DNA of 36,953 bases from Ramlibacter sp. (GCA_028292105.1 JAQGMY010000223.1:1-36953), one strand, 5' to 3'. Positions 1 through 11,757 are shown, numbered from the stretch's first letter. A program made the numbers and translations. Notes: generated by a model not told the origin, from the sequence alone.

Positions 1-2
1 CG

Positions 3-1034
3 GCCATCGTGCTCGCCCTCCTGCTGGCCGCCTCCACGCTGCTGGTGCCGGCCGGACTGATGGCGCGGCGGCTGGCGCAGGGGGCCGCCGCCGACCGGCT
101 CACGTGGGTCGGCATGCTGTTCATGGGGCTGTTCTCCTCGCTGCTGGTCCTGACCTTGCTGCGCGACCTGCTGCTGGTGGGCCTGGGCCTGGCCGGTGCG
201 ACGCCCGCGGGCCTGGCCGCCGACAGCGCCATCGCCGTCCCCTTGCTGGCGCTGGCCTCCTCGCTGGTGGGCTTCTTCAACGCCCGCCGGCTGGCGCGGG
301 TCAAGACGGTGCAGGTGCCGCTGGCCGGCCTGGACCCCGCGCTGGAGGGCTTTCGCATCGTCCAGATCAGCGACATCCATGTCGGCCCGACCATCAAGCA
401 TGGCTACCTCGAAGCCATCGTGGAGCGGGTCAATGCCCTGCATCCGGACGTGATCGCCATCACCGGCGACCTGGTCGATGGCTCGGTGCCGGAGTTGGCG
501 GCACACGTGGCACCACTGGCGGCGTTGAAAGCGCGCCATGGCGTCTTCTTCGTCACCGGCAACCACGAGTACTACTCCGGCGTGCACGGCTGGGTGAAGG
601 AAATCCAGCGCCTCGGCATCCGCGTGCTGCACAACGAACACGTGGTGCTGCAGCATGGCGGCGCCTCGCTGGTGCTGGCCGGCGTGCCCGATTACACCGG
701 CCATCTCTTCGACTCCGCGCACAAGAGCGATCCGGCTGCGGCATTGGTCGGGGCTCCGGCGGGACTGCCGCGCGTGCTTCTGGCGCACCAGCCGCGTACC
801 GCCGCGGCCGCCGCGAGTGCCGGGTTCGACCTGCAGATCTCCGGCCATACGCACGGCGGGCAGTTCCTGCCGTGGACCTTGTTCGTGCCGCTTCAGCAGC
901 CGTACGTGGCGGGCTTGCACCAGCTCGACGGTTTGCGGGTCTACGTCAGCCGTGGGACCGGCTATTGGGGTCCGCCCAAGCGCATCGGTGCACCATCTGA
1001 AATTTCCGAGCTCCGGCTGGCCCGGTACGGCTGA
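3..1034 (+). CDS. Membrane-anchored metallophosphoesterase (YkuE-like), 5' end cut by window
   Basis: Calcineurin-like phosphoesterase probably acting at the membrane; the substrate cannot be told from sequence. Numbering from the GTG at position 9, hydrophobic segments lie at about residues 1-20, 33-62 and 73-90. The metal-site motifs then follow in order: SDIH (D122, H124), TGD (153-154), GNHE (184-187), H260 and GHTHGGQ (279-285). The reading frame is open to the left edge and the first hydrophobic segment is abrupt. The true start is therefore probably outside the window, and the in-frame GTG at 9 is only nominal. The C-terminus is complete. A 65-nt gap separates it from the next plus-strand gene. 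Confidence 0.88.
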   Translation, partial: AIVLALLLAASTLLVPAGLMARRLAQGAAADRLTWVGMLFMGLFSSLLVLTLLRDLLLVGLGLAGATPAGLAADSAIAVPLLALASSLVGFFNARRLARVKTVQVPLAGLDPALEGFRIVQISDIHVGPTIKHGYLEAIVERVNALHPDVIAITGDLVDGSVPELAAHVAPLAALKARHGVFFVTGNHEYYSGVHGWVKEIQRLGIRVLHNEHVVLQHGGASLVLAGVPDYTGHLFDSAHKSDPAAALVGAPAGLPRVLLAHQPRTAAAAASAGFDLQISGHTHGGQFLPWTLFVPLQQPYVAGLHQLDGLRVYVSRGTGYWGPPKRIGAPSEISELRLARYG

Positions 1035-1099
1035 GTCCTACAGGCCGGCGAGGCGGCGTCCGACAAGGATGAGCTTGAGGGGCGGCGAACACTGACCGG

Positions 1100-1822
1100 A
1101 TGGCACGCGCAGCTTTCCTTCCGTTCTCCCTCGCCGGTCCCGCCGCATCCAACGTCATCTACCTCGGAGCGGCGCATTGCCGCCGCAAATTCGAACTTTT
1201 CTACCCTTACGGCTTCGACGACGAAACCTATCAGGTCGCCGAGCGTTCGGGCAAGGAGCGCGCCCGGCTCGAGTGGGAAAACGAGCTCGGTCCCGCCGCC
1301 TTCCGCAAGCTGCTGGCACGCGGCGAGTTTCGCGCCATCGGCGATGCCGCAGTGCGCATCGAGTCGCGCTCCAACCTGCTGTCCTCGTTCGAACGCATGG
1401 CCTTGCGCGATGCGTTGAAGTCGCCGGCCGGCGCCCGCCTGTTCGCCACCGAGCTCTACGCCTTCCTCTACGGGGCCGGCACCACGCAGCGCAAGTTCAT
1501 CGACTGGATCGAAGCGCTGGCGGACCTGCCGGTGCGCAAGAGCCCGGTGCTGACGTGGCCGGTCGCCACCGTGTTCGGCTTCGTGGCGCGCCCTGACCGC
1601 CACCTGTTCTTCAAGCCGCGGGCGACCCGGCGGGCGGCGCACCTGTACGGCTACGCCTTGGCGTACAGCCCGACGCCGTCGTGGGCCGGCTACCAGGACC
1701 TGTTGACCTTCGCCGCCGTGATCCGCCGCGACCTCGACCGCAAAGCCGGATTCAAGGCGCGCGACATGATCGACCTGCAGTCCTTCATGTGGGTCCAGGG
1801 CGCCCCGGAGTACGAGGCCTGA
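1100..1822 (+). CDS. Conserved hypothetical protein (240 aa)
   Basis: No function recognised. It is a soluble, charged protein with no signal peptide or long hydrophobic segment. Its conserved-looking core begins near residue 29 (RKFELFYPYGFDDE) and is rich in aromatic and Arg residues. The ATG at 1100 has no clear Shine-Dalgarno sequence, so a start a few codons downstream cannot be excluded. It lies just after the phosphoesterase on the same strand and overlaps by 38 bp, tail to tail, with the membrane protein gene on the minus strand. Coding is supported by frame-specific third-position G/C and by the absence of a better frame. Confidence 0.7.
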   Translation: MARAAFLPFSLAGPAASNVIYLGAAHCRRKFELFYPYGFDDETYQVAERSGKERARLEWENELGPAAFRKLLARGEFRAIGDAAVRIESRSNLLSSFERMALRDALKSPAGARLFATELYAFLYGAGTTQRKFIDWIEALADLPVRKSPVLTWPVATVFGFVARPDRHLFFKPRATRRAAHLYGYALAYSPTPSWAGYQDLLTFAAVIRRDLDRKAGFKARDMIDLQSFMWVQGAPEYEA

Positions 1823-2363
1823 GGGGGCGGGCGCGCAGGCAGCGCACGGTTTCTTCCGCCAGCGGCAACAGGTTGAGCACCACCACGGCGGTCGCCATCC
1901 CCAGCAGGTACTCGCCCGGCCACGGTTCCAGCTTGCTGCGCACGGTGAAGTCAGGCCGGCCGACGCCGAACAGCGCCAGCACGTCGTCCCAGCGCACGAC
2001 GGCCAGCAGCGCCAGGATCACCAGCGGCAGGATCTCCATGAAGCTGTGCACCATCTGCTCGAACGGACCGACCCGCCGCAGCGGCACGGTGTAGCGCAGC
2101 TCCACATAAGTGGTGGCCTCGTGCGCGACGAAGGCCGCGAACACCAGCAGCAGCACCGCCGCATTGGCCTCCAGCAAGGCCACCGCCAGCAGCGCCACCC
2201 CGCCCTCGGCGATCAGCACCCAGTGGAAGATGTTCTCGGGCAGCCCGCTGGTGCGCTCGATGCCGGTGCGACGGTGGCACGTCCAGTCCAGGAAACCGGC
2301 CAGCAGCCAGAGCGGGATCACCGCATACATCAACAGGATGTCGGCGACTTGCGGGGTCGTCAT
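1785..2363 (-). CDS. Integral membrane protein, last gene of the ExbB/ExbD operon (192 aa)
   Basis: No named family recognised. Several hydrophobic segments are visible, at roughly residues 7-23, 46-62, 64-82, 108-125 and 148-168. Conserved-looking His, Glu and Thr residues occur between segments (EATTYVELRY). The ATG at 2363 overlaps the stop of the upstream exbD gene as ATGA, so translation is probably coupled. This start is preferred over the much longer open frame upstream, which merely runs antisense-like through exbD. Position in the operon suggests a partner or accessory of the proton-driven ExbBD motor, but that is inference. Its tail overlaps the convergent gene ending at 1822. Confidence 0.75.
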   Translation of the reverse strand: MTTPQVADILLMYAVIPLWLLAGFLDWTCHRRTGIERTSGLPENIFHWVLIAEGGVALLAVALLEANAAVLLLVFAAFVAHEATTYVELRYTVPLRRVGPFEQMVHSFMEILPLVILALLAVVRWDDVLALFGVGRPDFTVRSKLEPWPGEYLLGMATAVVVLNLLPLAEETVRCLRARPLRPRTPGRPGPT

Positions 2364-2782
2364 GGCGCGAACTGCTCCGTGCCCACCAGGCCGATCTTGG
2401 CCAGGCCGTAGCGCTGCGCGCTGGTGAGGGCAGCAGCGACCGCGTCGTACTTGGCGCGCCGGTCGGGCCGCAGGTGGATTTCGGGTTGCTCCGGTTGCCG
2501 CGCGGCTTCGGCGAGCCGCGCCTCCAGCGCGGCCCGGTCCGGCAAGGCTTCGCCGTTCCAGAGATAGCGGCCGCCGGCGTCCACCTCCAGTTGCACCACC
2601 ACGGGCACGGACGGCGGCGGCGGGCTGTTGCGGCCCGGCATTTCCAGGCTGACCGCGTGCAGCTGGATGGGGATCGTGATGATCAGCATCACCAGCAGCA
2701 CCAGCAACACGTCCACCAGCGGCGTGGTGTTGATGTCGACCATCGGTTCCGGATCGGGCTCGGTGCCGGCGCGGATGTTCAT
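2360..2782 (-). CDS. exbD: ExbD/TolR-family biopolymer transport protein (second copy)
   Basis: Stator-type component of a proton-motive-force-driven motor with ExbB; inner membrane with a periplasmic C-terminal domain. 140 aa, normal length. A short cytoplasmic N-terminus is followed by the family motif INTTPLVDVLL, with the membrane aspartate at D24. One transmembrane helix spans about residues 22-42, and a periplasmic domain follows. It overlaps the preceding exbD by ATGA and the following membrane protein gene by ATGA. ExbD and TolR cannot be separated by sequence alone. The absence of TolA, TolB or Pal genes nearby favours an ExbBD-like (TonB-type or other) system. Confidence 0.9.
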   Translation of the reverse strand: MNIRAGTEPDPEPMVDINTTPLVDVLLVLLVMLIITIPIQLHAVSLEMPGRNSPPPPSVPVVVQLEVDAGGRYLWNGEALPDRAALEARLAEAARQPEQPEIHLRPDRRAKYDAVAAALTSAQRYGLAKIGLVGTEQFAP

Positions 2783-3204
2783 CGGTTCGGCGGCTCCGTG
2801 AGGAAGCCGATGCGCGCCAGGCCGGCCTGCTGCGCCGCCAGCACCACCCGGCCGATCGACTCGTAGTCGGCGCGGACATCGCCACGGATGTGCAGTTCCG
2901 GCTGCGGCTGCATCGCGGCGATCTTCGCCAGCAGCTCGGTCAGCGCCTTGGCATCGGGCAGCCGCGTTTCGAACCAGTAGATCGCCCCCTGGGCGTCCAC
3001 CGTGACGATCACGTTTTCCTGCTGCGCGTCGCGGGCCAGGTTCTGCTCGCGCGGCAGGCTGACGGCGATGGAGCTGTTCACCACCGGGATCGTGATCAGG
3101 AAGATGATCAGCAGCACCAGCATCACGTCCACCAGCGGCGTGGTGTTGATCTCGGCGATGAGCGCGTCCTCGCCCTCCTGCTGCGCCGCGTAGCGGATGC
3201 CCAT
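2779..3204 (-). CDS. exbD: ExbD/TolR-family biopolymer transport protein (first copy)
   Basis: Same family as the gene immediately downstream. 141 aa with the motif INTTPLVDVML, the membrane aspartate at D26, one transmembrane helix at about residues 24-44, and a periplasmic domain. It starts at an ATG that shares one base with the exbB stop (TGATG) and ends in an ATGA overlap with the second exbD. Two non-identical ExbD proteins with one ExbB is a known arrangement in some proteobacteria and fits a heteromeric ExbD dimer. No tonB gene is visible in the window. Confidence 0.9.
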   Translation of the reverse strand: MGIRYAAQQEGEDALIAEINTTPLVDVMLVLLIIFLITIPVVNSSIAVSLPREQNLARDAQQENVIVTVDAQGAIYWFETRLPDAKALTELLAKIAAMQPQPELHIRGDVRADYESIGRVVLAAQQAGLARIGFLTEPPNR

Positions 3205-3950
3205 CAGGCGCCCTTCCCGCCGGTCGCGAGCAGCACCGTATGGAGGTCCGACCCGAAGGCCCGCACCGTGTCCATCGCCACCTTGTTGCGCCGCACCAGC
3301 CAGTTGTAGCCGAGCACTGCCGGGACCGCCACCGCCAGGCCGATCGCCGTCATGATCAGCGCCTCACCGACCGGGCCGGCCACCTTGTCGATCGAGGCCT
3401 GCCCGGAGACGCCGATGCGCACCAGCGCGTTGTAGATGCCCCAGACCGTACCGAACAGCCCGACGAAGGGCGCGGTGGAACCCACCGTGGCCAGCACGGC
3501 CAGCCCTTCCTGCGTGCGGCTGTGCACCGTGCCGACCGCGCGCTCTATGCTTTGGCCGACCCAGGTATTGAGGTCCACCTTGCCGATCAGGCCGTCGTGC
3601 TTGCGGGTGGCTTCGAGCGCCGCCTCGGCGATGAAGCGATAGGGGCTGCCGGCCTGCAGGTCGCCGGCGCCCTGCTGCACCGAATCGGCCTTCCAGAAAC
3701 TGGCGTTGGCCGCCTTGCCCTGGCCGCCCAGGCGCGACTGCGCCAGCAGCTTGCTGACCAGCACGTACCAGCTGGCGAGCGACATCACCACGAGGATCAC
3801 GATGGTGGCGCGCGACACGATGTCGCCCTGCCCCCACAGCGCGCCGAGTCCGTAGGGATTGGCGGCGGCGGGCGCCTGGATCGGCGGCAGCCGGGACTGG
3901 CCGAGGGCGGCGAAGGGCAGGGCAAGCAGCGCGAGAAGGAGGCGGGGCAT
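3204..3950 (-). CDS. exbB: MotA/TolQ/ExbB proton channel family protein
   Basis: Proton-channel subunit of the ExbBD motor in the inner membrane. From the ATG at 3950 it is 248 aa. It begins with a signal-peptide-like stretch (residues 1-18, ending ALGQ), then a membrane helix at about 43-65, a cytoplasmic region, and the conserved paired helices with TVGSTAPFVGLFGTVWGI and GEALIMTAIGLAVAVPAV. The chosen ATG gives a clean signal peptide but has no obvious Shine-Dalgarno sequence. An ATG at 4007 in the same frame would overlap the divergent Nudix start and is less likely. It heads a four-gene operon with 1- to 4-nt overlaps throughout. Confidence 0.9.
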   Translation of the reverse strand: MPRLLLALLALPFAALGQSRLPPIQAPAAANPYGLGALWGQGDIVSRATIVILVVMSLASWYVLVSKLLAQSRLGGQGKAANASFWKADSVQQGAGDLQAGSPYRFIAEAALEATRKHDGLIGKVDLNTWVGQSIERAVGTVHSRTQEGLAVLATVGSTAPFVGLFGTVWGIYNALVRIGVSGQASIDKVAGPVGEALIMTAIGLAVAVPAVLGYNWLVRRNKVAMDTVRAFGSDLHTVLLATGGKGA

Positions 3951-3994
3951 GGATCGGGCGGGGGCGGGCGACGCCACATTCTGCTGAAGAACAA

Positions 3995-4000
3995 GATAAT
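3995..4000 (+). promoter_or_regulatory. Possible -10 element (gataat) for a leaderless Nudix mRNA
   Basis: GATAAT ends 6 nt before the ATG at 4006, which would place transcription initiation at or next to the start codon. No Shine-Dalgarno sequence is visible upstream of that ATG and no convincing -35 was found. A similar arrangement (GACAAT, 4513-4518) precedes the LysR start at 4528. Confidence 0.3.
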
Positions 4001-4005
4001 GCGCC

Positions 4006-4488
4006 ATGGACAATGTTTGGCGACCCAGTGTCACCGTGGCCGCAGTGATCGAGCGCGACGGCCGTTTCCTGCTGGTGGAGGAAGAAACCTCGCACGGGCT
4101 GCGCCTGAACAACCCCGCCGGCCACCTGGAGCCGGGCGAGTCGCCCGCCGAGGGCTGCGCCCGCGAGGCGCTGGAAGAAACCACCTGGCATTTCAAGCCG
4201 ACGGCCTTGCTGGGCATCTACATGTCCCGCTTCATCAAGAAGGCGACCGGCGAGGACATCACCTACTTGCGCTTCGCCTTCACCGGCGAGCTGGGCCGAC
4301 AGGATCACAGCCGCCAGCTCGACATCGGCATCGTGCGCACGCTCTGGATGACCGCCGACGAGATCCGCGCCAACGCCGACCGGCTGCGCAGCCCGCTGGT
4401 GCTGCGCTGTGTCGACGACTTCCTGGCGGGCGTGCGCATGCCGATGTCGGCCGTGTATTCGGATCCGAGCATTTACGCGCCGGAGTAG
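4006..4488 (+). CDS. nudJ: NudJ-type Nudix hydrolase
   Basis: Hydrolyses nucleoside di/triphosphates or thiamine pyrophosphate derivatives in the cytoplasm (NudJ family knowledge). 160 aa, full length. The Nudix box runs from G39: G39-x5-E45-x7-R53-E54-A-x-E57-E58, so the metal-binding Glu residues are present. The usual Gly near the end is Thr60 and is followed by Trp61. The C-terminal NudJ-like LRSPLV motif is also visible. It is divergent from exbB with a 55-nt gap, and 39 nt precede the LysR gene on the same strand. Start choice rests on the position of the conserved VTVAAVIERDG strand near the N-terminus. Confidence 0.88.
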   Translation: MDNVWRPSVTVAAVIERDGRFLLVEEETSHGLRLNNPAGHLEPGESPAEGCAREALEETTWHFKPTALLGIYMSRFIKKATGEDITYLRFAFTGELGRQDHSRQLDIGIVRTLWMTADEIRANADRLRSPLVLRCVDDFLAGVRMPMSAVYSDPSIYAPE

Positions 4489-4527
4489 GTCGGCTCTCCG
4501 GCCTTCCTGCGCGACAATGGCCGCGCC

Positions 4528-5457
4528 ATGGACTTCAAGCAGCTGCAGACTTTCCTCGCGATTGCCGAATGCGGCAGTGCGACCAAGGCTGCGCAGTTGC
4601 TGAACATCGTGCAGCCGGCGATCTCGCGCCAGATGCGCCTGCTGGAGGAAGACCTCGGCACTCCGCTGTTCCTGCGCGAGCGCAACGGCATGGAGCTGAC
4701 CGAAGCCGGCCGCGCGCTGCTGGAGCGCGCCCGCCGCGTCATGCGCGAACTGGAAGAAGCGCGCGCCGAAGTGAAGCCTTCCAACGGTGTAGTCTCCGGC
4801 TTCGTCAACGTGGGCATGCCTTCGAGCATCTGCGACCTGCTCGCCGGCGACCTGGTGGCCACCATCAAGCGGCGCCATCCGCAGATCCGCATGCGCCTGC
4901 ACAGCGGCTACGGAGGCCCCCTGCAGCTGGCGATCCAGAACGGCGAGCTCGAAGTCGCCATCGTCAACGACCCCAAGCCGGGGCCGCTGGTGGAAACCCG
5001 CTTCGTGCTGAACGAGCAGTTGTTCCTGGTGGGACCACCGCGGTCCGGGCTGACCCCCGAGCAGCCGCAGCCACTGACCGCCCTGAGGGGGCGACCGATG
5101 GTCTTGCCCAGCGGGCCACACTCCATGCGTACGACCGTGGAACATGCCTGCGCGCTGGAGAACGTGGAGCTCGTCATCGTGGCCGAGGTCAACGCGATGG
5201 ACATGCAGAAATCGCTGGTGCGGCACGGGGTCGGCTGGACGGTGCTGCCCAGCGCCGGCGTGTCGAGCGACCTCTGCGACGGTAGCCTGTCCGCGGCGCC
5301 GTTGGGTGGACCGAACCTGCAGCGCCACCTGGCGCTGTGCCTGCCGACGACGCGCCGCACTTCAGCAGCCGCCCGCTGCGTGACGAGCGCACTGATGGAC
5401 CTGATCCAGGTCACCGTGCGCGAGGGCCGCTGGCCCGGCGCGACCTTGGTCGACTAG
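4528..5457 (+). CDS. LysR-family transcriptional regulator
   Basis: 309 aa, normal length. An N-terminal winged helix-turn-helix (about residues 1-60, with the typical QPAISRQMRLLEEDLGTPLF signature) is followed by a linker helix and a substrate-binding effector domain (about 90-300). The effector is unknown. The gene ends tail to tail with prpF: the two stop codons overlap in the 4-nt palindrome CTAG (5454-5457). It may control the catabolic operon that converges on it, but it does not lie divergent to that operon's promoter, the usual LysR arrangement, so this is a guess. GACAAT sits 9 nt before the ATG and could serve as a -10 for a nearly leaderless mRNA. Confidence 0.92.
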   Translation: MDFKQLQTFLAIAECGSATKAAQLLNIVQPAISRQMRLLEEDLGTPLFLRERNGMELTEAGRALLERARRVMRELEEARAEVKPSNGVVSGFVNVGMPSSICDLLAGDLVATIKRRHPQIRMRLHSGYGGPLQLAIQNGELEVAIVNDPKPGPLVETRFVLNEQLFLVGPPRSGLTPEQPQPLTALRGRPMVLPSGPHSMRTTVEHACALENVELVIVAEVNAMDMQKSLVRHGVGWTVLPSAGVSSDLCDGSLSAAPLGGPNLQRHLALCLPTTRRTSAAARCVTSALMDLIQVTVREGRWPGATLVD

Positions 5458-6626
5458 AACCCGGGCGGCACCAGCACCACGCCGTCCATCAGCCGGCGGG
5501 CCGTGCGGCTGAGACGCACTGCTTTCACCTTTGCGTCATCGCCCGAACCGCTCACCTCGGCGCCCACCTTCAGCAGCCCCGAAGGATGGCCGACTCTCAG
5601 AACCGGCCGCGAGCCAGCGGCGATGGCGCGAGCCACCACGGTTTGCGAAATGGCCGCGGCCGCAGCCGTTGCGACGGCACCAGTGCCGGTCACCGCATGG
5701 TGCAACTTGCCCATGGACAGGATCCGCACCGCCAGGTCGTAGTCGCTGGCCGCCATCTCGCGCCCGCTGGAAGTGCGATAGGCCTGTGGCGACGAGACGA
5801 ACGCGATCTTGGGCGTGGCGGGCCGCTGCGCGGTCGCCTCCTGCGCCGAAGATGCAAGCCCCATGGCCACCGCACCGTGGGCGCGGATCGCCTCCAGTTT
5901 CGCCAGCAGTGCCGGATCGCCATTGACGTCGCCCTGCATCTGCATGCCGGAGAGTCCCAGCGCGTCAGCGCGCACGAAGACCGTCGGATTGCCGGCGGTG
6001 ATCAGGGTGACCTCGATCGCGCCGATACCCGGCACGTCCAGAATCTCGGCAGCGCGTCCCGTGGGGAAGAGCTGCGCCCCCTCGGCATCCGAACCGCCCG
6101 GATCCAGGAATTCCAGCGCGATTTCGGCGCCCGGGAAGGGCACGCCGTCGAGCTCGAAGGAGCCGGTCTCGACCACTGCACCGTCCTGCATGGGCACGCT
6201 GGCGATGATCCGCTTGCCAATGTTGGCCTGCCAGATGCGGACCACGGCGATGCCGTGGCGCGGCGCCTGCACCAGGCCCCGCTGGATCGCGAACGGCCCG
6301 ACCGCGGTCGTGAGGTTGCCGCAGTTGCCGCTCCAGTCAATCAATGGCTGGGTAATGTCGACCGCGCCGAAGAGGAAGTCGACATCGCAGTCCGGCCGCA
6401 TGCTGCGCGAGACCAGCACCACCTTGCTGGTGCTCGAGGTGGCGCCGCCCATGCCGTCGATGTGCTTTTCGTAGGGGTCGGGACTGCCCACCACCCGCAG
6501 CAGCAGCCGGTCGCGCACCTGCGCGTCGTTCCGCGCTGCCGCCGGCAGGTCGTCGGGCACGAAGAACACGCCCTTGCTGGTACCGCCGCGCATGTACGTG
6601 GCGCGGACCTCGATCTGCGCGCTCAT
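5454..6626 (-). CDS. prpF: PrpF/DUF453-family isomerase (methylaconitate or methylitaconate type)
   Basis: Members isomerise 2-methylaconitate (PrpF) or 3-methylitaconate to dimethylmaleate (Mii), with a diaminopimelate-epimerase fold. 390 aa, full length. The N-terminus carries [11 protein letters not shown]; the SSTSK lysine (K68) and the NCGN cysteine (C102) match by context the PrpF active-site lysine and cysteine. The ATG at 6626 overlaps the prpB stop as ATGA. It is the last gene of the long operon. PrpF normally supports AcnD, but the aconitase here is AcnA-like and no prpC is present. A methylitaconate-type reaction is therefore a serious alternative. Confidence 0.88.
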   Translation of the reverse strand: MSAQIEVRATYMRGGTSKGVFFVPDDLPAAARNDAQVRDRLLLRVVGSPDPYEKHIDGMGGATSSTSKVVLVSRSMRPDCDVDFLFGAVDITQPLIDWSGNCGNLTTAVGPFAIQRGLVQAPRHGIAVVRIWQANIGKRIIASVPMQDGAVVETGSFELDGVPFPGAEIALEFLDPGGSDAEGAQLFPTGRAAEILDVPGIGAIEVTLITAGNPTVFVRADALGLSGMQMQGDVNGDPALLAKLEAIRAHGAVAMGLASSAQEATAQRPATPKIAFVSSPQAYRTSSGREMAASDYDLAVRILSMGKLHHAVTGTGAVATAAAAAISQTVVARAIAAGSRPVLRVGHPSGLLKVGAEVSGSGDDAKVKAVRLSRTARRLMDGVVLVPPGF

Positions 6627-7501
6627 TTGGCCACCGCGCTGGCAGGCGCGAACAGCTCGTCGAGGTGCTTCTCGAAAGCGAAGTAGCCGATGGTGTCGTA
6701 CAGCTCCATGCGGGTCTGCATGGTGTCGACCACGGCGCGCTGCGTGCCATCGCGCCGGATGGTGGCGTACACGTTCTCGGCAGCGCGGTTCATGGCGCGG
6801 AAGGCGCTCAGCGGATAGAGCGCCATCGCAACACGGGCGTCTCGCAGATCTTCGACTGTGAACAGCGGCGTGCTGCCGAATTCTGTGAGGTTGGCGAGCA
6901 CCGGAACCTTCACCGCGTCGACGAAGCGGCGATAGGTTTCCAGGCTGGTCGCCGCCTCGGCGAAGATACCGTCCGCCCCCGCTTCGACGCATCGGAGCGA
7001 GCGCTCGATCGCAGCGTCTATGCCTTCGGCGGCGATGGCGTCGGTGCGCGCGATCACGAAGAACTCGGGGTCGGTGCGGGCGTCGACGGCCGCCTTGATG
7101 CGATCGGCCATTTCCTGGCTGGTCACCACCTCCTTGCCCGGACGATGGCCGCAGCGCTTGGCGCCGACCTGGTCCTCGATATGGCACGCGGAAGCGCCTG
7201 CCTTGGCCAGCGACTTCACGGTGCGGGCGATGTTGAAAGCGCTCGGGCCGAAGCCGGTGTCGATGTCCACCAGCAGTGGCACATCGCAGACGTCCGTGAT
7301 GCGTTGCACGTCGATCAGCACGTCGTGCAGGGTATTGATGCCCAGGTCCGGCATGCCCAACGATCCGGCCGCGACGCCGCCGCCTGACAGGTAGATTGCG
7401 CGGAACCCTGCGTGCCTGGCGAGCAGGGCCGTCTGGGCATTGAGGGTACCGACGATCTGCAGCGGGGATTCCTCCGCCAGGGCGCGCCTGAAGCTTTTCA
7501 T
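6623..7501 (-). CDS. prpB: PrpB-type 2-methylisocitrate lyase (ICL/PEP mutase family)
   Basis: Splits 2-methylisocitrate to pyruvate and succinate; the close relative 2,3-dimethylmalate lyase gives pyruvate and propionate. 292 aa, family-typical. Visible signatures: DIDTGFG (D79, D81) and HIED (107-110) for Mg2+, and the catalytic loop KRCGHRPGK with C117. The C-terminal [20 protein letters not shown] and DTMQTR blocks are strongly PrpB-like. GGAGAG lies 7 nt before the ATG. It follows the dehydrogenase gene after 39 nt and overlaps prpF. One departure from the usual FPEA motif is FAEA. Assignment as true PrpB is likely by similarity, but the substrate in this context is open. Confidence 0.9.
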   Translation of the reverse strand: MKSFRRALAEESPLQIVGTLNAQTALLARHAGFRAIYLSGGGVAAGSLGMPDLGINTLHDVLIDVQRITDVCDVPLLVDIDTGFGPSAFNIARTVKSLAKAGASACHIEDQVGAKRCGHRPGKEVVTSQEMADRIKAAVDARTDPEFFVIARTDAIAAEGIDAAIERSLRCVEAGADGIFAEAATSLETYRRFVDAVKVPVLANLTEFGSTPLFTVEDLRDARVAMALYPLSAFRAMNRAAENVYATIRRDGTQRAVVDTMQTRMELYDTIGYFAFEKHLDELFAPASAVAK

Positions 7502-7540
7502 TGTTTTCTCTCCAACTCGGGGAAATTCTCGTGGCAGCAG

Positions 7541-8505
7541 CTAGACCAGCGCGTCGGCGGGCGCCCCGCTCCAGACCCTCTGGAAGTTGCCATAGGCGAA
7601 ATCGCCACGCCGGGTCCATGTGTCCCAGGTAGTGCCGGCGCTGTGCGGCGAGAGGACCACGTTGTCCAGGTCGCGCAAGGGACTGTCGCCGGGCAGCGGC
7701 TCCGGGTCGAAAGCGTCGAGCCCCGCCCCGAGGATGCGCTTGGTGCGCAGCGCATCGATCAACGCTGGCTGGTCAACCACTTCGCCGCGGGCGGTGTTGA
7801 TCAGCGTGGCCGTAGGTTTCATCATGGCCAACCGTTCGGCGTTCACCATGCGACGGCTTTGTTCGTCCAGCGGCGTGTGCAGCGACACGATGTCGGAAGT
7901 GCGGAACAAATCGTCAAGAGGCACCCAGCGGACGTTCAGCTCGCGCTCTTCGCCAGCCGCAAGCCGCGTGCGGTTGTGGTACTGCACGTTGGCGTCGAAG
8001 GCCTGGACGCGGCGCGCCACCTTGCGCCCGATGTTGCCCAGCCCCACGATCCCCACCAGCTTGTTGGCCATCTCGTAGGTGTTGGTGCCGTCGATCTCCG
8101 CCTGCCACCGGCCCTGTCGCACCGACGCGTCACCCGCGAACAGGCGCCGGTAGAGCGCCAGCATCGCGAGTACGGCGTGATCGGCCACGGCGTACGAATT
8201 GGCCCCCGCGTTGTTGGCCAGCGGCAGGTTCAGCTCGCGCAGCAGCGGCAGGTCCAGCATGTCGTAGCCGGCGGAGAGCAGCTGCACCAGCCTCGCGCGC
8301 CGCGCGGCGCGAAACACGGAGGCCTTTGGCTTGGCCCGGTAGATCATCAGGAAATCGGCGTCGCGCACGGCTTCGACCTGCGTGTCCTCGGGGGACCTGG
8401 CGTCGATCGCCACGGTCTCGAAGCCCGGCGGGTTGCAGGCGACGATGCACTGCACCAGCCGCGGGTCCAGGCCGTGGAGGAAGACGACGCGCGCTTTCCG
8501 GTCCG

Positions 8506-8509
<4 letters not shown>
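7541..8509 (-). CDS. D-isomer-specific 2-hydroxyacid dehydrogenase
   Basis: Interconverts a 2-oxoacid and a D-2-hydroxyacid with NAD(P)H in the cytoplasm. 322 aa. The nucleotide-binding motif is GLGNIG (156-161); the catalytic residues are R241 (INTARGE), E270 (FDPEP) and H289 (SPHSAG). The residue after the second Rossmann strand is Asn-Arg-Thr (YHNRTR) rather than an acidic residue, which suggests NADP preference (inference). The ATG at 8509 overlaps the aconitase stop as ATGA; an upstream in-frame extension into the aconitase gene is rejected. Its place among carboxylic-acid enzymes suggests it handles a hydroxy-acid intermediate of the same pathway. Confidence 0.9.
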
Positions 8510-11153
<2,644 letters not shown>

Positions 11154-11154
<1 letters not shown>

Positions 11155-11750
11155 CACTGTGCCCGGAAGAAATACAAGAACAATGCGATGGCGGCCGCGC
11201 CGGCGAAGGACGCGCCCATCGCGATCGGCGACGGCAAGGAACGCGTGGGGAGGCTGGCCTTCACCGGCATGGCGACGCTTTCGGCAGGGGCCGGCGCGGT
11301 CACCGCGACCGGCATTTCAACCACGTGCTTGAAGCGGGTGAAGAACTCCGTCGACATCTTGGCCGCGACGCCGTCGATCAAGCGGGCGCCGACCTGTGCC
11401 AGCTTTCCGCCCACCTTGGCGTTGGCCGTGTAACTGAGCATGGTGCCGTAGGCGCTGGGTGCCAGCAGTACGGTAGCGCCGCCCTTCGCGAAGCCGGCGG
11501 CGCCACCGGTGCCTTCGAAGGTCAGCGTATAGCCCTCTTGCGGGCGGATATCCGAAAGCGCGAGCTTGCCGCTGAAGCGGGCCTTCACTGGCCCGACCGT
11601 TGCCAGGACGGCCACGCGATAGGCGTTCTCGCCATCGGGAAGCAAGGCTTCGCACCCGGGAATGCACTGCTGCAGCACCGCCGGATCGTTGAGCGACGCC
11701 CACACCCCGGCCGGATCGCGCCGGATCTCCTGCGTACCTGCGAGTTCCAT
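11154..11750 (-). CDS. CoxG-like SRPBCC protein with C-terminal membrane anchor
   Basis: Carbon monoxide dehydrogenase subunit G family: a START/SRPBCC-fold domain (about residues 1-145, with PGCEAL and FEGTGGAAGFAKGGA) followed by an Ala/Pro-rich linker. A single hydrophobic helix near 176-194 ends in FFRAQ. CoxG proteins accompany molybdenum hydroxylases and are thought to help recruit or mature the enzyme at the membrane. 198 aa. The ATG at 11750 is 7 nt after the deacetylase-like stop, and the stop overlaps the aconitase start. A longer frame upstream would intrude into the neighbouring gene and is rejected. Confidence 0.87.
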
Positions 11751-11757
11751 CGGCCGC

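Noticed and set aside
3240-5328. Very long open frames on both strands across exbB, Nudix and LysR (681 and 654 codons)
   Set aside because: They are shadow frames caused by high G+C: low-complexity Arg/Ala/Gly/His composition, no family motifs, and they cross three genes with clear homology in other frames.
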